64,000 nt of DNA from Saccharothrix sp. ALI-22-I (GTDB lineage: Bacteria; Actinomycetota; Actinomycetes; Mycobacteriales; Pseudonocardiaceae), in NCBI RefSeq assembly GCF_001984175.1, contig NZ_MTQP01000068.1, positions 372,001-436,000 on the forward strand, in the 5' to 3' direction. The translations under genes and the position numbers were made by a program. The notes below the pieces were generated by a model. It had not been told where the DNA came from. It ran no database searches and saw only the letters and a program-made list of their open reading frames with translations. Positions 1 to 7,885 of this stretch are shown here, in pieces; within the stretch, counting starts at the first letter, position 1; the number at the start of each line of letters is the position of its first letter.

Positions 1-112
1 AGACGTCGAACGACAGCACCGCGCACGACCGGTCCGCGACTATCCGGTGCACGTCCTCCAGCAGCGCGTGTGTGCGCTTGCCCGCGGCCTCGGTCATCGC
101 GGCGACCCCCAT
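1..112 (-). CDS. N-terminal fragment of an unidentified protein (runs off the window)
   Basis: An open minus-strand frame begins at ATG 110-112 (or the in-frame ATG at 95-97) and leaves the window after about 37 codons. The visible protein is helical and charged, then turns hydrophobic and ends in residues reading AVLSFDV. That ending resembles the first strand and nucleophile loop of HAD-type hydrolases (FDVFDT), but the decisive residues lie outside the window, so this is only a suggestion. It lies about 180 bp downstream of the DUF350 gene on the same strand and could be a separate unit. Confidence 0.4.
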   Translation of the reverse strand, partial: MGVAAMTEAAGKRTHALLEDVHRIVADRSCAVLSFDV

Positions 113-289
113 CTGTTAGTTCCGTGCTCCACGGCGAAAACCGGGGCGGCGCCGCGTCGCGAACGCCCGCGGCGTGTGTCCTGCCGACCTGGGCGCCCAC
201 CATACCGGTGACGCCCATACCGGTGACGCCACGGGCACCCCGCGGGCCGGACAGGGTACCGGCTCCGCCAAAGGTCCGCTCGGCAGAGC

Positions 290-742
290 TCAGGAGATGG
301 CGACGGCGACCACGAGACCGAGCGCGACGTGTGCCGCGGCGACCACGACGCTGGCCGGGGCGAACCGCTCGGACTCGATCAGCGAACCGATGTCGAGCCT
401 GGTCACCCACTCCAGCAGCCGCACCGCGAGCACCTGCACGATGATCCCGACGAAGCCGAAGATCAGGGCCGAGAGCAGGCCCTCGTCCAGCTTGCCCGCC
501 GAGCTGTAGATCGCCACGACCACGATCAGCGCCATGCTCACCAGGCCCGCCGAGGTCACGATGACCGCGTTCGGCGCGCCGCCGCGGACGAGCACGCTGA
601 GCTTGCCCGGGGTGGTCCAGTCGATGGCGTAGAAGCCGACGACCATCAGCACCAGGCCGACGACGGCGTACAGCGCGATCGCGCCGACGCCCTGGCCGAT
701 GGCGGCGCCGAAGCCGGAGTCCAACGCGAGTGGGGAGATCAC
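290..742 (-). CDS. DUF350 family integral membrane protein (YjfL-like)
   Basis: This 150-residue protein is almost entirely hydrophobic, with four predicted membrane segments at about residues 18-40, 58-80, 88-112 and 128-149. That is the layout of the DUF350/YjfL family. Function is unknown. In enterobacteria DUF350 genes sit with a YgiB-like gene and a glutathionylspermidine-synthase-like gene (yjfL-yjfM-yjfC), and the same three families lie together here in the order 2657-1983, 1982-819, 742-290. The 76-bp gap to the upstream gene suggests one transcript. A membrane-associated peptide- or amine-ligating role is inference from that context. Confidence 0.85.
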   Translation of the reverse strand: MISPLALDSGFGAAIGQGVGAIALYAVVGLVLMVVGFYAIDWTTPGKLSVLVRGGAPNAVIVTSAGLVSMALIVVVAIYSSAGKLDEGLLSALIFGFVGIIVQVLAVRLLEWVTRLDIGSLIESERFAPASVVVAAAHVALGLVVAVAIS

Positions 743-818
743 TGACCCTCCATGGTGTGCGAATTGATCGGTTGTGCCGCCGGTGAAGGAGCCGGTGACG
801 ACGTGCGTGCGGGGAGTC

Positions 819-1982
819 TCATCCGGCGATCCTGTGCGGTACGAAGGCCGCGCCGTCGTCGGTGACCAGGCCGACTGTCTCCCGGATGCCGAGGCCGGCC
901 GCGGTGTCGCCGACGATCCACGCGCCCAGCGCCGGCCGGTAGCCGTCGAACTCGGGCAGTGGGTCGAACAGCTGGTAGACGAAGCCCTCCTTGCCGTAGA
1001 CCCCGCCGGTCTGGGTCTCGTAGCCGGGGGCGACGATCTGGATGTTCGCGCCTTCCCGACCCAGACGCGGCTTTCGCACGTACTCCGTGAGGAGGCCTGG
1101 CTCGTCCAGGAACGCGGGCAGGAGGTTCGGGTGGCCGGGGTACATCTCCCACAGCACGGCCAGCAGTGCCTTGTTGGACAGCAGCATCTTCCACAGCGGC
1201 TCGACCCACAGGGTGCCGGGCAGGCTCTCCACCGCGAAGCGGCCGAACTGCTCGTCCACCACCCATTCCCACGGGTAGAGCTTCACCACCGTGCCCATGG
1301 GGGCGTCTTCGAGGTCGACGAACCGCTTGAGCAGCGAGTCCCAGCCGATCTCCTCGATGGCCAGGCCGACGGTGTTCATGCCCGCCTCGGCCGCGGTCTC
1401 CTGGAGGTAGGCCACGGTGACGTGGTCCTCACCGGAGGGGTCCGCGCCGGACCAGGTGAAGTGCAGCTCGTTGGACGGCAGCCGGTCGCCGATCTCGGCC
1501 CAGCGCTCGACCAGCTTCTCGTGGATGGAGTTCCACTGGTCGTCGTCGGGGAACACGTCGGTCTTCCAGTTCCACTGGACGACCGACGCCTCCAGCAGCG
1601 ACGTGGGCGTGTCCGCGTTGTACTCCAGCAGCTTGGCCGGGCCACGGGCGTCGTAGCGCAGGTCGAACCGCCCGTAGACGTGCGGGTCGCGGCGCTTCCA
1701 CGACTCGCCGATCGCCGGCCACAGCCACTCGTTGATGCCGAAGTCCCGGTAGCGCTCGGTGAGCACGACGTTGTCCACGGCTTCCAGGCACATGCTGTGC
1801 AGCAGCTCGACGTCCGCCTCCAGCGACAGCACGTCGCTCATCTCGAAGACGTAGTGCGCCGACTCGTCCCAGTACGGGCGGGGGCTGCCGTCCGCGGCCT
1901 TGGCCGGCGCGCCGAACACGAGCCCCTGGTCGGCGACGGTGCGCTGCCAGTTCGGCCGGGGCGTGGAGGACTCCCGGCGCAC
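819..1982 (-). CDS. glutathionylspermidine synthase family protein (YjfC/YgiC-like, ATP-grasp)
   Basis: The 387-residue length and sequence fit the GSP-synthase-like ATP-grasp family (PF03738). The run GRFDLRYDARGPAKLLEYNA (residues about 105-125) and the C-terminal glycine-rich KEGFVYQLF segment are typical. Characterised relatives ligate spermidine to glutathione, but stand-alone YgiC/YjfC proteins lack the amidase half and their substrate is unknown. That also applies here, since actinobacteria generally use mycothiol rather than glutathione. The GTG start at 1980-1982 directly abuts the TGA of the YgiB-like gene, indicating translational coupling. Confidence 0.88.
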   Translation of the reverse strand: MRRESSTPRPNWQRTVADQGLVFGAPAKAADGSPRPYWDESAHYVFEMSDVLSLEADVELLHSMCLEAVDNVVLTERYRDFGINEWLWPAIGESWKRRDPHVYGRFDLRYDARGPAKLLEYNADTPTSLLEASVVQWNWKTDVFPDDDQWNSIHEKLVERWAEIGDRLPSNELHFTWSGADPSGEDHVTVAYLQETAAEAGMNTVGLAIEEIGWDSLLKRFVDLEDAPMGTVVKLYPWEWVVDEQFGRFAVESLPGTLWVEPLWKMLLSNKALLAVLWEMYPGHPNLLPAFLDEPGLLTEYVRKPRLGREGANIQIVAPGYETQTGGVYGKEGFVYQLFDPLPEFDGYRPALGAWIVGDTAAGLGIRETVGLVTDDGAAFVPHRIAG

Positions 1983-2657
1983 TCAGCTGCCCCCGCTCTT
2001 GCTGCCGCCGGACACGCCGAAACCGCCGCGCTGGACGGTGGTGCCGGACTTCGTGACCACGTTCGCGCCCTTGGGCACGGTGTAGCTGCCGCCGCTGACC
2101 TTCTGGCCGATCGGGGTGCTGGCACCGCCGTAGTGGTAGCGGTAGGAGCTGCCACCGATGTAGATGAAGCCGCTGCTCACGTACCCGCCATGGGAACGCG
2201 CGTAGTTCTCGTCGCAGTACTGGTCCTCGACCACGACGTCGTCCTGCGTGCACTGCGCCTCGACGTCGTCGGGGCTGGACACGGCGTACCAGATGGCCAC
2301 CACGCCCACCACGCCGACAGCCACGCCACCGCCGACGAGCAGCCGCTTGCGCAGCTTCTTCTTGCGCTTCTCCTCGGCTTCGAGGGCGAGCTGCTGCTCA
2401 CGCTGCTGCTCGATCGCCTGGGCGCGCGCACGCTGCTCGGCCACCGACGGCGGCCGGGGCTTGGTCACGCCCGGCTCCTGGTTGCGGATCTGGCCGCGTC
2501 CACCCGGCGGTGTCTGCGGTCCTTGCGGTGTCGGCGGCACGTACGGCGGCGGCGTCGCGCCACCGCCCTGCGGCCCCGGTCCACCCGGTCCGTTCGGTCC
2601 GCTGTTCCCACCCTGGCCGGGCGACGCGGCGTTCCCGGTGTTGTCGTTCTCAGTCAT
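1983..2657 (-). CDS. YgiB/DUF1190-like membrane-anchored protein
   Basis: This 224-residue protein has a glycine/proline-rich cytoplasmic N-terminus (about 1-75), a charged stretch rich in Q, E and K (about 78-105), one membrane helix (about 107-128) and an outer domain with two cysteines. The tail carries YTVPKGANVVTKSGTTVQRG followed by GFG, closely matching the end of E. coli YgiB/YjfM (TVPKxA, then TTVTRGGFG). Unlike YgiB it is anchored by a transmembrane helix, not a lipobox. It is the first gene of the YgiB/GSS-like/DUF350 module. Its neighbour at 2778 is divergent, so a promoter lies in 2658-2777. Confidence 0.75.
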   Translation of the reverse strand: MTENDNTGNAASPGQGGNSGPNGPGGPGPQGGGATPPPYVPPTPQGPQTPPGGRGQIRNQEPGVTKPRPPSVAEQRARAQAIEQQREQQLALEAEEKRKKKLRKRLLVGGGVAVGVVGVVAIWYAVSSPDDVEAQCTQDDVVVEDQYCDENYARSHGGYVSSGFIYIGGSSYRYHYGGASTPIGQKVSGGSYTVPKGANVVTKSGTTVQRGGFGVSGGSKSGGS

Positions 2658-2777
2658 CAGCCACTCCCGGCGGGGACGGTACAGAGATCGGCCGCCGATT
2701 GGGTGACGAGTGGCCTAAAAGCAACACACTCCACCCGCCCGAAGGGTTCGTCGGCCGACACAGGCATCATGGAGTAG

Positions 2778-3851
2778 ATGTCCGTGACCGCGCGCTGGTT
2801 TCGTCGTGGTGACCACTTGGTCATGCTCGGCGCGTCTGCGGGCGCGTTTTTACTGCTCGCCCTGAGCACTTTCACCTCCTGGCCGGTGGGCGCGGGCGGT
2901 CTCGCCGGCGCGGGCGCGACCACGGTGAACCCCGTCATGGCAGCTCAGGCGGGTGACTGCCTGAACTGGACCAGGAAGGACCTGGCGGACGTCGCGAAGG
3001 TCGACTGCGCCAGCCAGCACCTGTTCGAGGTGACCGGGGTGGCCGACATCTCCGCCGCGCACGGGCCGCAGGCGCCGTTCCCGGACGACGCGCAGTGGCA
3101 GCAGATCAGCCAGGAGCAGTGCGCCAAGATGTCGCTGGACTACCTGGGCGGCAAGTTCGACCCGTTCGGCAAGTACACGGTCGGTCCGCTCAACCCCGGT
3201 GAACGGCTGTGGGGCGAGGGGCAGCGCACGCTGCGCTGCGGCCTGCAGGTGGCCGGTCCGGCGGGCGGGCTGCTCCCGGCCTACGGCACCGCGCGCACCC
3301 AGGACCAGTCCGACGTGTACGACCCGGGCGTGTGCCTGGGCATCACCGAGACCAGATCGGTGGCCGACCCGGTGGAGTGCGTGCAGCCGCACACGTTCGA
3401 GATCACCGGCGTGGTGGCGCTGCCGCCGGGCGAGTTCCCAGCGGCGGAGGCGCAGGACGACTTCATGGCCGGCGAGTGCGCCCGGATCACCGCCGAGTAC
3501 ACCGGCGGCGTCGACATCAGGGCCCAAGGCCTCATCTTCACCTGGGACACCAGGGCGCCGGAGAGCTGGGCGGCCGGCTCGCGGCTGGCCAACTGCAAGG
3601 TCGGCGCGACACCGACGGACGGCGGTCTGACCGCGTGGCAGGGCAGCGTGCGCAACCCCAACGCGCCGCCGCTGACCACGTCGAACCCGCCGCAGACGAC
3701 GGCCGTGCAGCAGGCGGACGCGACCGGCGCGCCGCTGCACTCCGAGTCCAACACCAGCTCGGCCGCACCGTCCTCGTCCGGCACGAAGCCCTCGAAGCCG
3801 GACGAGAGCGAGACGACGACCGCCACGACCACGACCACGCCATCGAGGTGA
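2778..3851 (+). CDS. septum formation family protein, secreted or membrane-anchored
   Basis: The 357-residue product starts with one hydrophobic anchor (about residues 14-36). Two copies of a septum-formation-type domain (PF13845-like) follow. Each has a GDCLNW- or GVCLGI-like opening, a conserved Cys pair and an HLFEVTG or HTFEITG core (about residues 83 and 211). The C-terminal 70 residues are a disordered Thr/Ser/Pro tail. The family is widespread in actinobacteria and named for a proposed link to septation; no activity is known. It heads a two-gene transcript with the metallopeptidase 4 bp downstream. Confidence 0.82.
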   Translation: MSVTARWFRRGDHLVMLGASAGAFLLLALSTFTSWPVGAGGLAGAGATTVNPVMAAQAGDCLNWTRKDLADVAKVDCASQHLFEVTGVADISAAHGPQAPFPDDAQWQQISQEQCAKMSLDYLGGKFDPFGKYTVGPLNPGERLWGEGQRTLRCGLQVAGPAGGLLPAYGTARTQDQSDVYDPGVCLGITETRSVADPVECVQPHTFEITGVVALPPGEFPAAEAQDDFMAGECARITAEYTGGVDIRAQGLIFTWDTRAPESWAAGSRLANCKVGATPTDGGLTAWQGSVRNPNAPPLTTSNPPQTTAVQQADATGAPLHSESNTSSAAPSSSGTKPSKPDESETTTATTTTTPSR

Positions 3852-3855
3852 CGAC

Positions 3856-4206
3856 GTGCCGGTGGAGATGACCCGTCAGCGGTTCGAGGAACTGGTCGGC
3901 GAGGCCCTGGACCTCATCCCGCCGGACTTCGCGGCGGCGATGAGCAACGTGGTGGTGCTCGTCGAGGACCGCAACGAGCACGAGCCGAGCCTGCTCGGCC
4001 TCTACCAGGGCATCGCCCTGACCAGCCGGACCAGCGACTACGGCGGCGTCCTGCCGGACCGCATCTCCATCTACCGCGAGGCGATCCTGGACATCTGCCG
4101 CGACGAGGACGACGTGGTCGAGGAGGTCGTCGTCACCGTGGTGCACGAGATCGCGCACCACTTCGGCATCGACGACGCCAAGCTGCACGAACTGGGCTGG
4201 GGTTAG
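3856..4206 (+). CDS. minimal zincin-type metallopeptidase family protein
   Basis: This 116-residue protein carries HEIAHHFG near its C-terminus followed by DDAKLHELGWG, giving the HExxHxxG zinc-binding signature and a downstream Asp/Glu ligand. It matches the small possible zinc metallopeptidase family (PF06262), whose substrate is unknown. No signal peptide is visible, so it is probably cytoplasmic. The GTG start at 3856 lies 4 bp after the septum-formation gene, so the two are probably co-translated. It converges on the histidine phosphatase gene. Confidence 0.85.
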   Translation: MPVEMTRQRFEELVGEALDLIPPDFAAAMSNVVVLVEDRNEHEPSLLGLYQGIALTSRTSDYGGVLPDRISIYREAILDICRDEDDVVEEVVVTVVHEIAHHFGIDDAKLHELGWG

Positions 4207-4226
4207 CGGGTCAGAGGGTCAGCGGG

Positions 4227-4841
4227 TCAGCCGTCGATCACGTCCACGCCGGTCCACGACGTGCAGCGCCAGCCGTTCGCGGCGCGTTCGAGCACCACGC
4301 GGCCGGTGTTGGGCAGCAGGCCCGCTTCGGCCAGCGCGGGCGTCACGTTGACGGCCAGCGCCAGCGCCGCCATCCGCAGCGACCCGCCGTGGCTGACCAG
4401 CACGACCGTGTCGTCGTCCGGGTGCTTCGCGGTGATCTTGTCCACCGCGGCCAGGTAGCGGTCGAGCACCTGGCGGCCGCTCTCGCCGCCGGGCAGCGGC
4501 ACGTCCAGGTCACCCTCGGCCCACTGCGTCAGGGTGGCGATGAAGATCTCGAACGCCTCCCGGTCGTGCCGTCCTTCGAGGTCACCGCAGAAGATCTCCT
4601 GCACGCCGTCCACGACCTCGACCTGCAGACCGTGGGCCGACGCGACCGGCTCGGCGGTCTGCTGCGCGCGGACCGCCGTGCTGGCGTAGACGGCCACCAC
4701 CGACTCGTCGGCCAACGCCTCCGCCAGCGCGGCGGCCTGCGCCACCCCGGCCTGGGTCAGCGGCGGCCCCGGCGGCAGCGAGTCCAGCGCCATCTTCAGG
4801 TTCGACGCCGTCTCGCCGTGTCTGACCAGGATCAACCTCAT
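4227..4841 (-). CDS. histidine phosphatase family protein (phosphoglycerate-mutase-like)
   Basis: The product (204 residues) begins MRLILVRHGETASN, the RHG motif that supplies the phospho-accepting histidine. The second catalytic histidine lies in VVLVSHGGSLR and the intervening acid in PLPGGES. The ATG at 4839-4841 overlaps the TGA of pheA by four bases (ATGA), which fixes the start; longer upstream starts would run through pheA. Such enzymes dephosphorylate small metabolites or phosphoproteins, and the substrate cannot be read from sequence. A pheA-phosphatase pair is a recurrent actinobacterial arrangement. Confidence 0.9.
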   Translation of the reverse strand: MRLILVRHGETASNLKMALDSLPPGPPLTQAGVAQAAALAEALADESVVAVYASTAVRAQQTAEPVASAHGLQVEVVDGVQEIFCGDLEGRHDREAFEIFIATLTQWAEGDLDVPLPGGESGRQVLDRYLAAVDKITAKHPDDDTVVLVSHGGSLRMAALALAVNVTPALAEAGLLPNTGRVVLERAANGWRCTSWTGVDVIDG

Positions 4842-5731
4842 GCGCCCTGCCCCCTCCGCACTGTCTCCACCCATTGGGCGGCTGCCACGAACTCCTCGTT
4901 GCCCGCCACCCGGCCGGCCGGCTCGGCTTTCGGGTACGAGCCGAGGAACCTCGTCCTCGGGCAGTGCCGGTGCAGCGCGGCCAGCGCGTCGCCCACCCGC
5001 GGCTCGGCCACGTGCCCGTCGAAGTCGATGTAGAACCGGTACTCGCCGAGCCTGCCCTTGGTGGGCCGCGACTCGATCCGGGTCAGGTTGATGCCGCGCA
5101 ACGCCAGTTCGGTCAGCAGCTCCGACAGCGCGCCGATCCGGTCCGACACCGTGCACACCACGGACGTCCGGTCGTGGCCGGTCGGCTCCGGCAGCGGGCC
5201 GGGCGGGCGGACCAGCAGGAACCGGGTCTTGGCGTCCCGCACGTCGGCCACGTCGGTGGCCAGCGCCTCCAGCGGGTAGTGCTGGGCGGCCACCGGCGCG
5301 CACACGGCGGCGTCGAACTCACCTTGCGACACAGAGCGCGCCGCGACGGCCGTGGACGTCGTGGCGACCACCTCGGCGGCCGGCAGGTGCTCGGCGATCC
5401 AGTGCCGGACCTGCGACAACGCATGCGGGTGGCTGGCAACCGTGCGCACCGGGCCACCGCCGGGCCGGACCAGCACGCTGAACCGCACCGGCAGCACCGC
5501 CTCGGCCACCGCGATCAGCGGCTCACCCTCCGCCAACGCGTCCATCGTCGCTGGCACCGCGCCCTCGACGGAGTTCTCCACCGGCACGCACGACGACTGG
5601 GTGTCCCCCCGGCGGGTGGCTGTGAGGGCGGCGAGCACCGTGTCGAACGGCACCAACTCCTGCTGCGGAGAGGCGAAGCCGCGCGCGGCTTGCTCAGTGA
5701 ACGTTCCCAGCGGTCCGAGATAGGCGAGCAC
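4838..5731 (-). CDS. pheA: prephenate dehydratase
   Basis: This 297-residue enzyme converts prephenate to phenylpyruvate in phenylalanine synthesis. Residues 1-180 are the periplasmic-binding-like catalytic domain, beginning LAYLGPLGTFTEQAA, with VPVENSVEGAV and the catalytic TRF in DAKTRFLLV. Residues about 195-275 are an ACT domain with ESRPTKGRLGEY, the ESRP motif that binds phenylalanine for feedback inhibition. GTG 5729-5731 is chosen because VLAYLGP is the family N-terminus. The gene is divergent from the macrodomain gene, with about 100 bp of shared promoter space, and overlaps the next gene by ATGA. Confidence 0.95.
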   Translation of the reverse strand: MLAYLGPLGTFTEQAARGFASPQQELVPFDTVLAALTATRRGDTQSSCVPVENSVEGAVPATMDALAEGEPLIAVAEAVLPVRFSVLVRPGGGPVRTVASHPHALSQVRHWIAEHLPAAEVVATTSTAVAARSVSQGEFDAAVCAPVAAQHYPLEALATDVADVRDAKTRFLLVRPPGPLPEPTGHDRTSVVCTVSDRIGALSELLTELALRGINLTRIESRPTKGRLGEYRFYIDFDGHVAEPRVGDALAALHRHCPRTRFLGSYPKAEPAGRVAGNEEFVAAAQWVETVRRGQGA

Positions 5732-5834
5732 GGCGCAAACGATACGAGCAGCACGTCCGGTGGCCGTGGTTGAGGCGAGGATCACCCGCCTGACGGGTGC
5801 CTGCCCCCGTTCCGCAGCAACGGGTTCTCCTGGA

Positions 5835-6449
5835 ATGCTGGGAGCTGTGTCCGCCGCCGATACGGAGGGTGAGATCAACGCTCCGGTAGCAGTTCCCCGC
5901 CTGGTGTTGTGCGCCGTCGACGAACCGCTGGCCCGTGCCTGGCGCGCGGTGGCCGACGGCCGGACCGGCGTGGAGGTGCACCGGGGCTCGGTGCTCGACA
6001 TCCTCGCCGAGGCCGTGGTGAGCCCCGCCAATTCCTCCGGCTGGATGCGCGGGGGCATCGACGCGGTGTACGCGCGGGCGTTCCCCCAGGTCGAGGGCAA
6101 CGTGCGCAGTGCCGTGCTGGGTCTGCACGGCGGTGAGCTGCCGGTGGGCGAGGCGCAGGTGGTGCCGACCGGCGAGCCGGAACCCGAGTGGCTGATCAGC
6201 GCGCCGACCATGCGGCTGCCCGGTGAGCTGCTGCCCGAGGACACCGTGCACCCGTACCTGGCCGCGCGCGCCGTGCTGCGGCTGTGGCTGGGCGGGCGGC
6301 TCGACGACGGCCGCCCGATGCGCGCCGTGATCCGCACGATCGCCATGCCCGGGCTGGGCACCGGGATCGGCGGGGTCGCACCCGCCACCTGCGCCCGCCA
6401 GGTCGCGGCGGCGTGGGACGAGGTGTTCAGCCCGCTGCCCAGTCGATAG
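5835..6449 (+). CDS. macrodomain-containing protein
   Basis: Residues about 50-200 form a macrodomain with the ligand-binding loop VVSPANSSGWMRGGIDAVY (the NPANS-GGID signature, with Ser replacing the first Asn). Further on are LPVGEAQVV and LISAPTMRLP. Macrodomains bind ADP-ribose or hydrolyse ADP-ribose esters; this version resembles the subgroup that keeps APTMR. The ATG at 5835 is preferred over longer frames that overlap the pheA promoter; GTG 5844 is an alternative. The product would be about 204 residues and cytoplasmic. No toxin or sirtuin neighbour is present, so the substrate is unknown. Confidence 0.85.
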   Translation: MLGAVSAADTEGEINAPVAVPRLVLCAVDEPLARAWRAVADGRTGVEVHRGSVLDILAEAVVSPANSSGWMRGGIDAVYARAFPQVEGNVRSAVLGLHGGELPVGEAQVVPTGEPEPEWLISAPTMRLPGELLPEDTVHPYLAARAVLRLWLGGRLDDGRPMRAVIRTIAMPGLGTGIGGVAPATCARQVAAAWDEVFSPLPSR

Positions 6450-6468
6450 GACCGGTGGTCGCGCGGGG

Positions 6469-6511
6469 TTGTGCACAACTTGTGGACAGCCTGCCTGGAA
6501 CCTGTGGACAA
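6469..6511. other. cluster of DnaA-box-like sequences
   Basis: Between two convergent genes lie TTGTGCACAA (6469-6478), TTGTGGACAG (6480-6489) and TGTGGACAA (6503-6511). The last is an exact reverse complement of the actinobacterial DnaA box TTGTCCACA. Similar exact boxes occur at 7852-7860 and as an inverted pair at 37361-37383. No dnaA, dnaN or gyr gene is in the window, so this is not the origin. The sites could be DnaA titration or regulatory sites, or chance. Confidence 0.4.
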
Positions 6512-6994
6512 CTAGCGTGGAGCGACCCAACGCTCCAGGTCCAGCTCGTCGGTCTTGGGGATGCCGTAATCGCCGACGCTGGGGATCTCCGGCTTGAGCC
6601 GACGTGCCTCGCGAACCGCGTCCGGGCGCAGCGCGGTGAGCCGGAAGCCGCGGCGTTGGTAGAAGCGCAGGGCGTCGAGGTTGTCGTTGGTCGTGGTGAG
6701 CCGGACCCGGGAGCAGCCGAGCTGCCGGGCGCGGCGCACCGCGGCGTCGACCAGCGAGCTGCCGACGCCCCTGCCTCTTCGCAGCGCGTCGATGGTGACG
6801 ATCTCCAGGTGGCCGTCGGTGGCGGCGTAGGTGAGCAGTCCGACGACCTGCTCCTGCTGTTCGACCAGGAAGCCGGGCAGGCTGGCCGGGAAGAACACCT
6901 GGCCGTGGGCGACGGCGGTGTGCGCGCCCCACAGCTCCAACACCAGTCTGCCGACGACGATCCGGTCGGCTTCCTCGATCGCGCGTACGAGCAT
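6512..6994 (-). CDS. GNAT family N-acetyltransferase
   Basis: The 160-residue product has the GNAT core. GHLEIVTIDALRRGRGVGSS supplies the acetyl-CoA pyrophosphate loop (RRGRGVGSS, i.e. Q/RxxGxG/A). NLDALRFYQRRGF is the classic C-terminal signature. The substrate is not predictable. The start MLVRAIEEADR at 6992-6994 keeps the gene clear of the divergent response regulator, whose GTG lies 60 bp away. The two probably share a promoter region. Confidence 0.85.
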   Translation of the reverse strand: MLVRAIEEADRIVVGRLVLELWGAHTAVAHGQVFFPASLPGFLVEQQEQVVGLLTYAATDGHLEIVTIDALRRGRGVGSSLVDAAVRRARQLGCSRVRLTTTNDNLDALRFYQRRGFRLTALRPDAVREARRLKPEIPSVGDYGIPKTDELDLERWVAPR

Positions 6995-7054
6995 CCCTGC
7001 ACTGTCTTGGCGACCGAGCGCGGTGGGTACCGGCATTCGCCCTATGGTTGTTTC

Positions 7055-7687
7055 GTGCCGGTGCGAGTGTTGCTCGTAGACGACCACGAGGTGGTGCGCA
7101 GAGGGCTGCGCGAACTGCTGGAGGACGAGGACGACATCTCGGTGGTCGCCGAGGCGGGCGGGGTGGACGAGGCCCTGGTCCGGGCGGGGGTGACACGGCC
7201 CGACGTGGCCGTGGTGGACGTGCGGCTGCCCGACGGCGGCGGCGGCGTCGAACTGTGCCGACGCCTGCGCGCCCTGCCGGACGGGCCGAGGTGCCTGGTG
7301 CTGACCGCGTTCGACGACGAGGAAGCGCTGGTCGGCGCGATCATGGCCGGCGCGTCGGGGTACCTGTTGAAGCAGGTGCGTGGACAGGACCTGGTGACGG
7401 CGGTGCGCGAGGTCGCCGCCGGCCGATCACTCCTGGACCCGCAGACCACGGCCCGCGTACTCGACCGAATGCGACGGCCGGTCGAGGTGGACGTGCTGGA
7501 CGCGTTGACCGAGCAGGAACGGCGGGTGCTGGACCTGATCGGGGAAGGGCTGACGAACCGGCAGATCGCCGAACGCCTGTTCCTCGCGGAGAAGACGGTG
7601 AAGAACTACGTCACCGCGGTGCTGTCCAAGCTCGGCATGGAACGCCGCACCCAAGCCGCCGCGTGGGTAGCCCGCCGCTCCCGCTGA
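7055..7687 (+). CDS. NarL/FixJ-type response regulator, DevR/DosR-like
   Basis: The 210-residue protein has a receiver domain (1-120) with the acidic pair DD at 9-10, phospho-acceptor Asp55 (VAVVDVRLP) and a switch Lys in GASGYLLKQ. A LuxR-type helix-turn-helix follows at about 145-205 (LTEQERRVLDLIGEGLTNRQ, then IAERLFLAEKTVKNYV). Size and HTH match the DevR/DosR group. GTG 7055 starts VPVRVLLVDD, the normal receiver N-terminus. The gene converges on a DevS-like kinase encoded at the end of the cyd operon, its likely partner. A DosR-type palindrome upstream of cydA is a plausible target. Confidence 0.92.
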   Translation: MPVRVLLVDDHEVVRRGLRELLEDEDDISVVAEAGGVDEALVRAGVTRPDVAVVDVRLPDGGGGVELCRRLRALPDGPRCLVLTAFDDEEALVGAIMAGASGYLLKQVRGQDLVTAVREVAAGRSLLDPQTTARVLDRMRRPVEVDVLDALTEQERRVLDLIGEGLTNRQIAERLFLAEKTVKNYVTAVLSKLGMERRTQAAAWVARRSR

Positions 7688-7885
7688 CCCGACCGACCAC
7701 CGGACTGCCGCACCCGGACTTGCCGCACCCGGCCACCGGCACGCCGCACGCACCGGCTACCACGCACCGGCTACGCAGACGTCCCCGCCAAGGGGACCCC
7801 TGCTTTACCCTGCCACAACGGACCGACAATTCCGGGCGCTCCGGCGTCGCCTGTGGACAACTCCGCCAGGGAGCCGGGCGGTGGG
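7688..7885. other. intergenic region between convergent regulator and kinase
   Basis: This holds no convincing gene. The first 90 bases are a degenerate C-rich repeat (units like CCGCACCCGG and CACCGGCTAC), followed by the short palindrome AGGGGACCCCT near 7791-7801. An exact DnaA-box complement TGTGGACAA lies at 7852-7860. As both flanking genes end here, it probably serves as a bidirectional termination zone, though no clear stem with a T tract is visible. Confidence 0.4.

Noticed and set aside
774..2777. Long plus-strand frame of about 667 codons opposite the GSS-like and YgiB-like genes
   Set aside because: It is antisense to genes with clear family motifs, and its translation is Arg/Ala/Gly/His-rich without domains, typical of a shadow frame in high-GC DNA.
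7788..7802. AGGGGACCCCT as a second DosR box
   Set aside because: The half-sites lack the GGGAC-N4-GTCCC spacing, so it does not match the operator at 14654.
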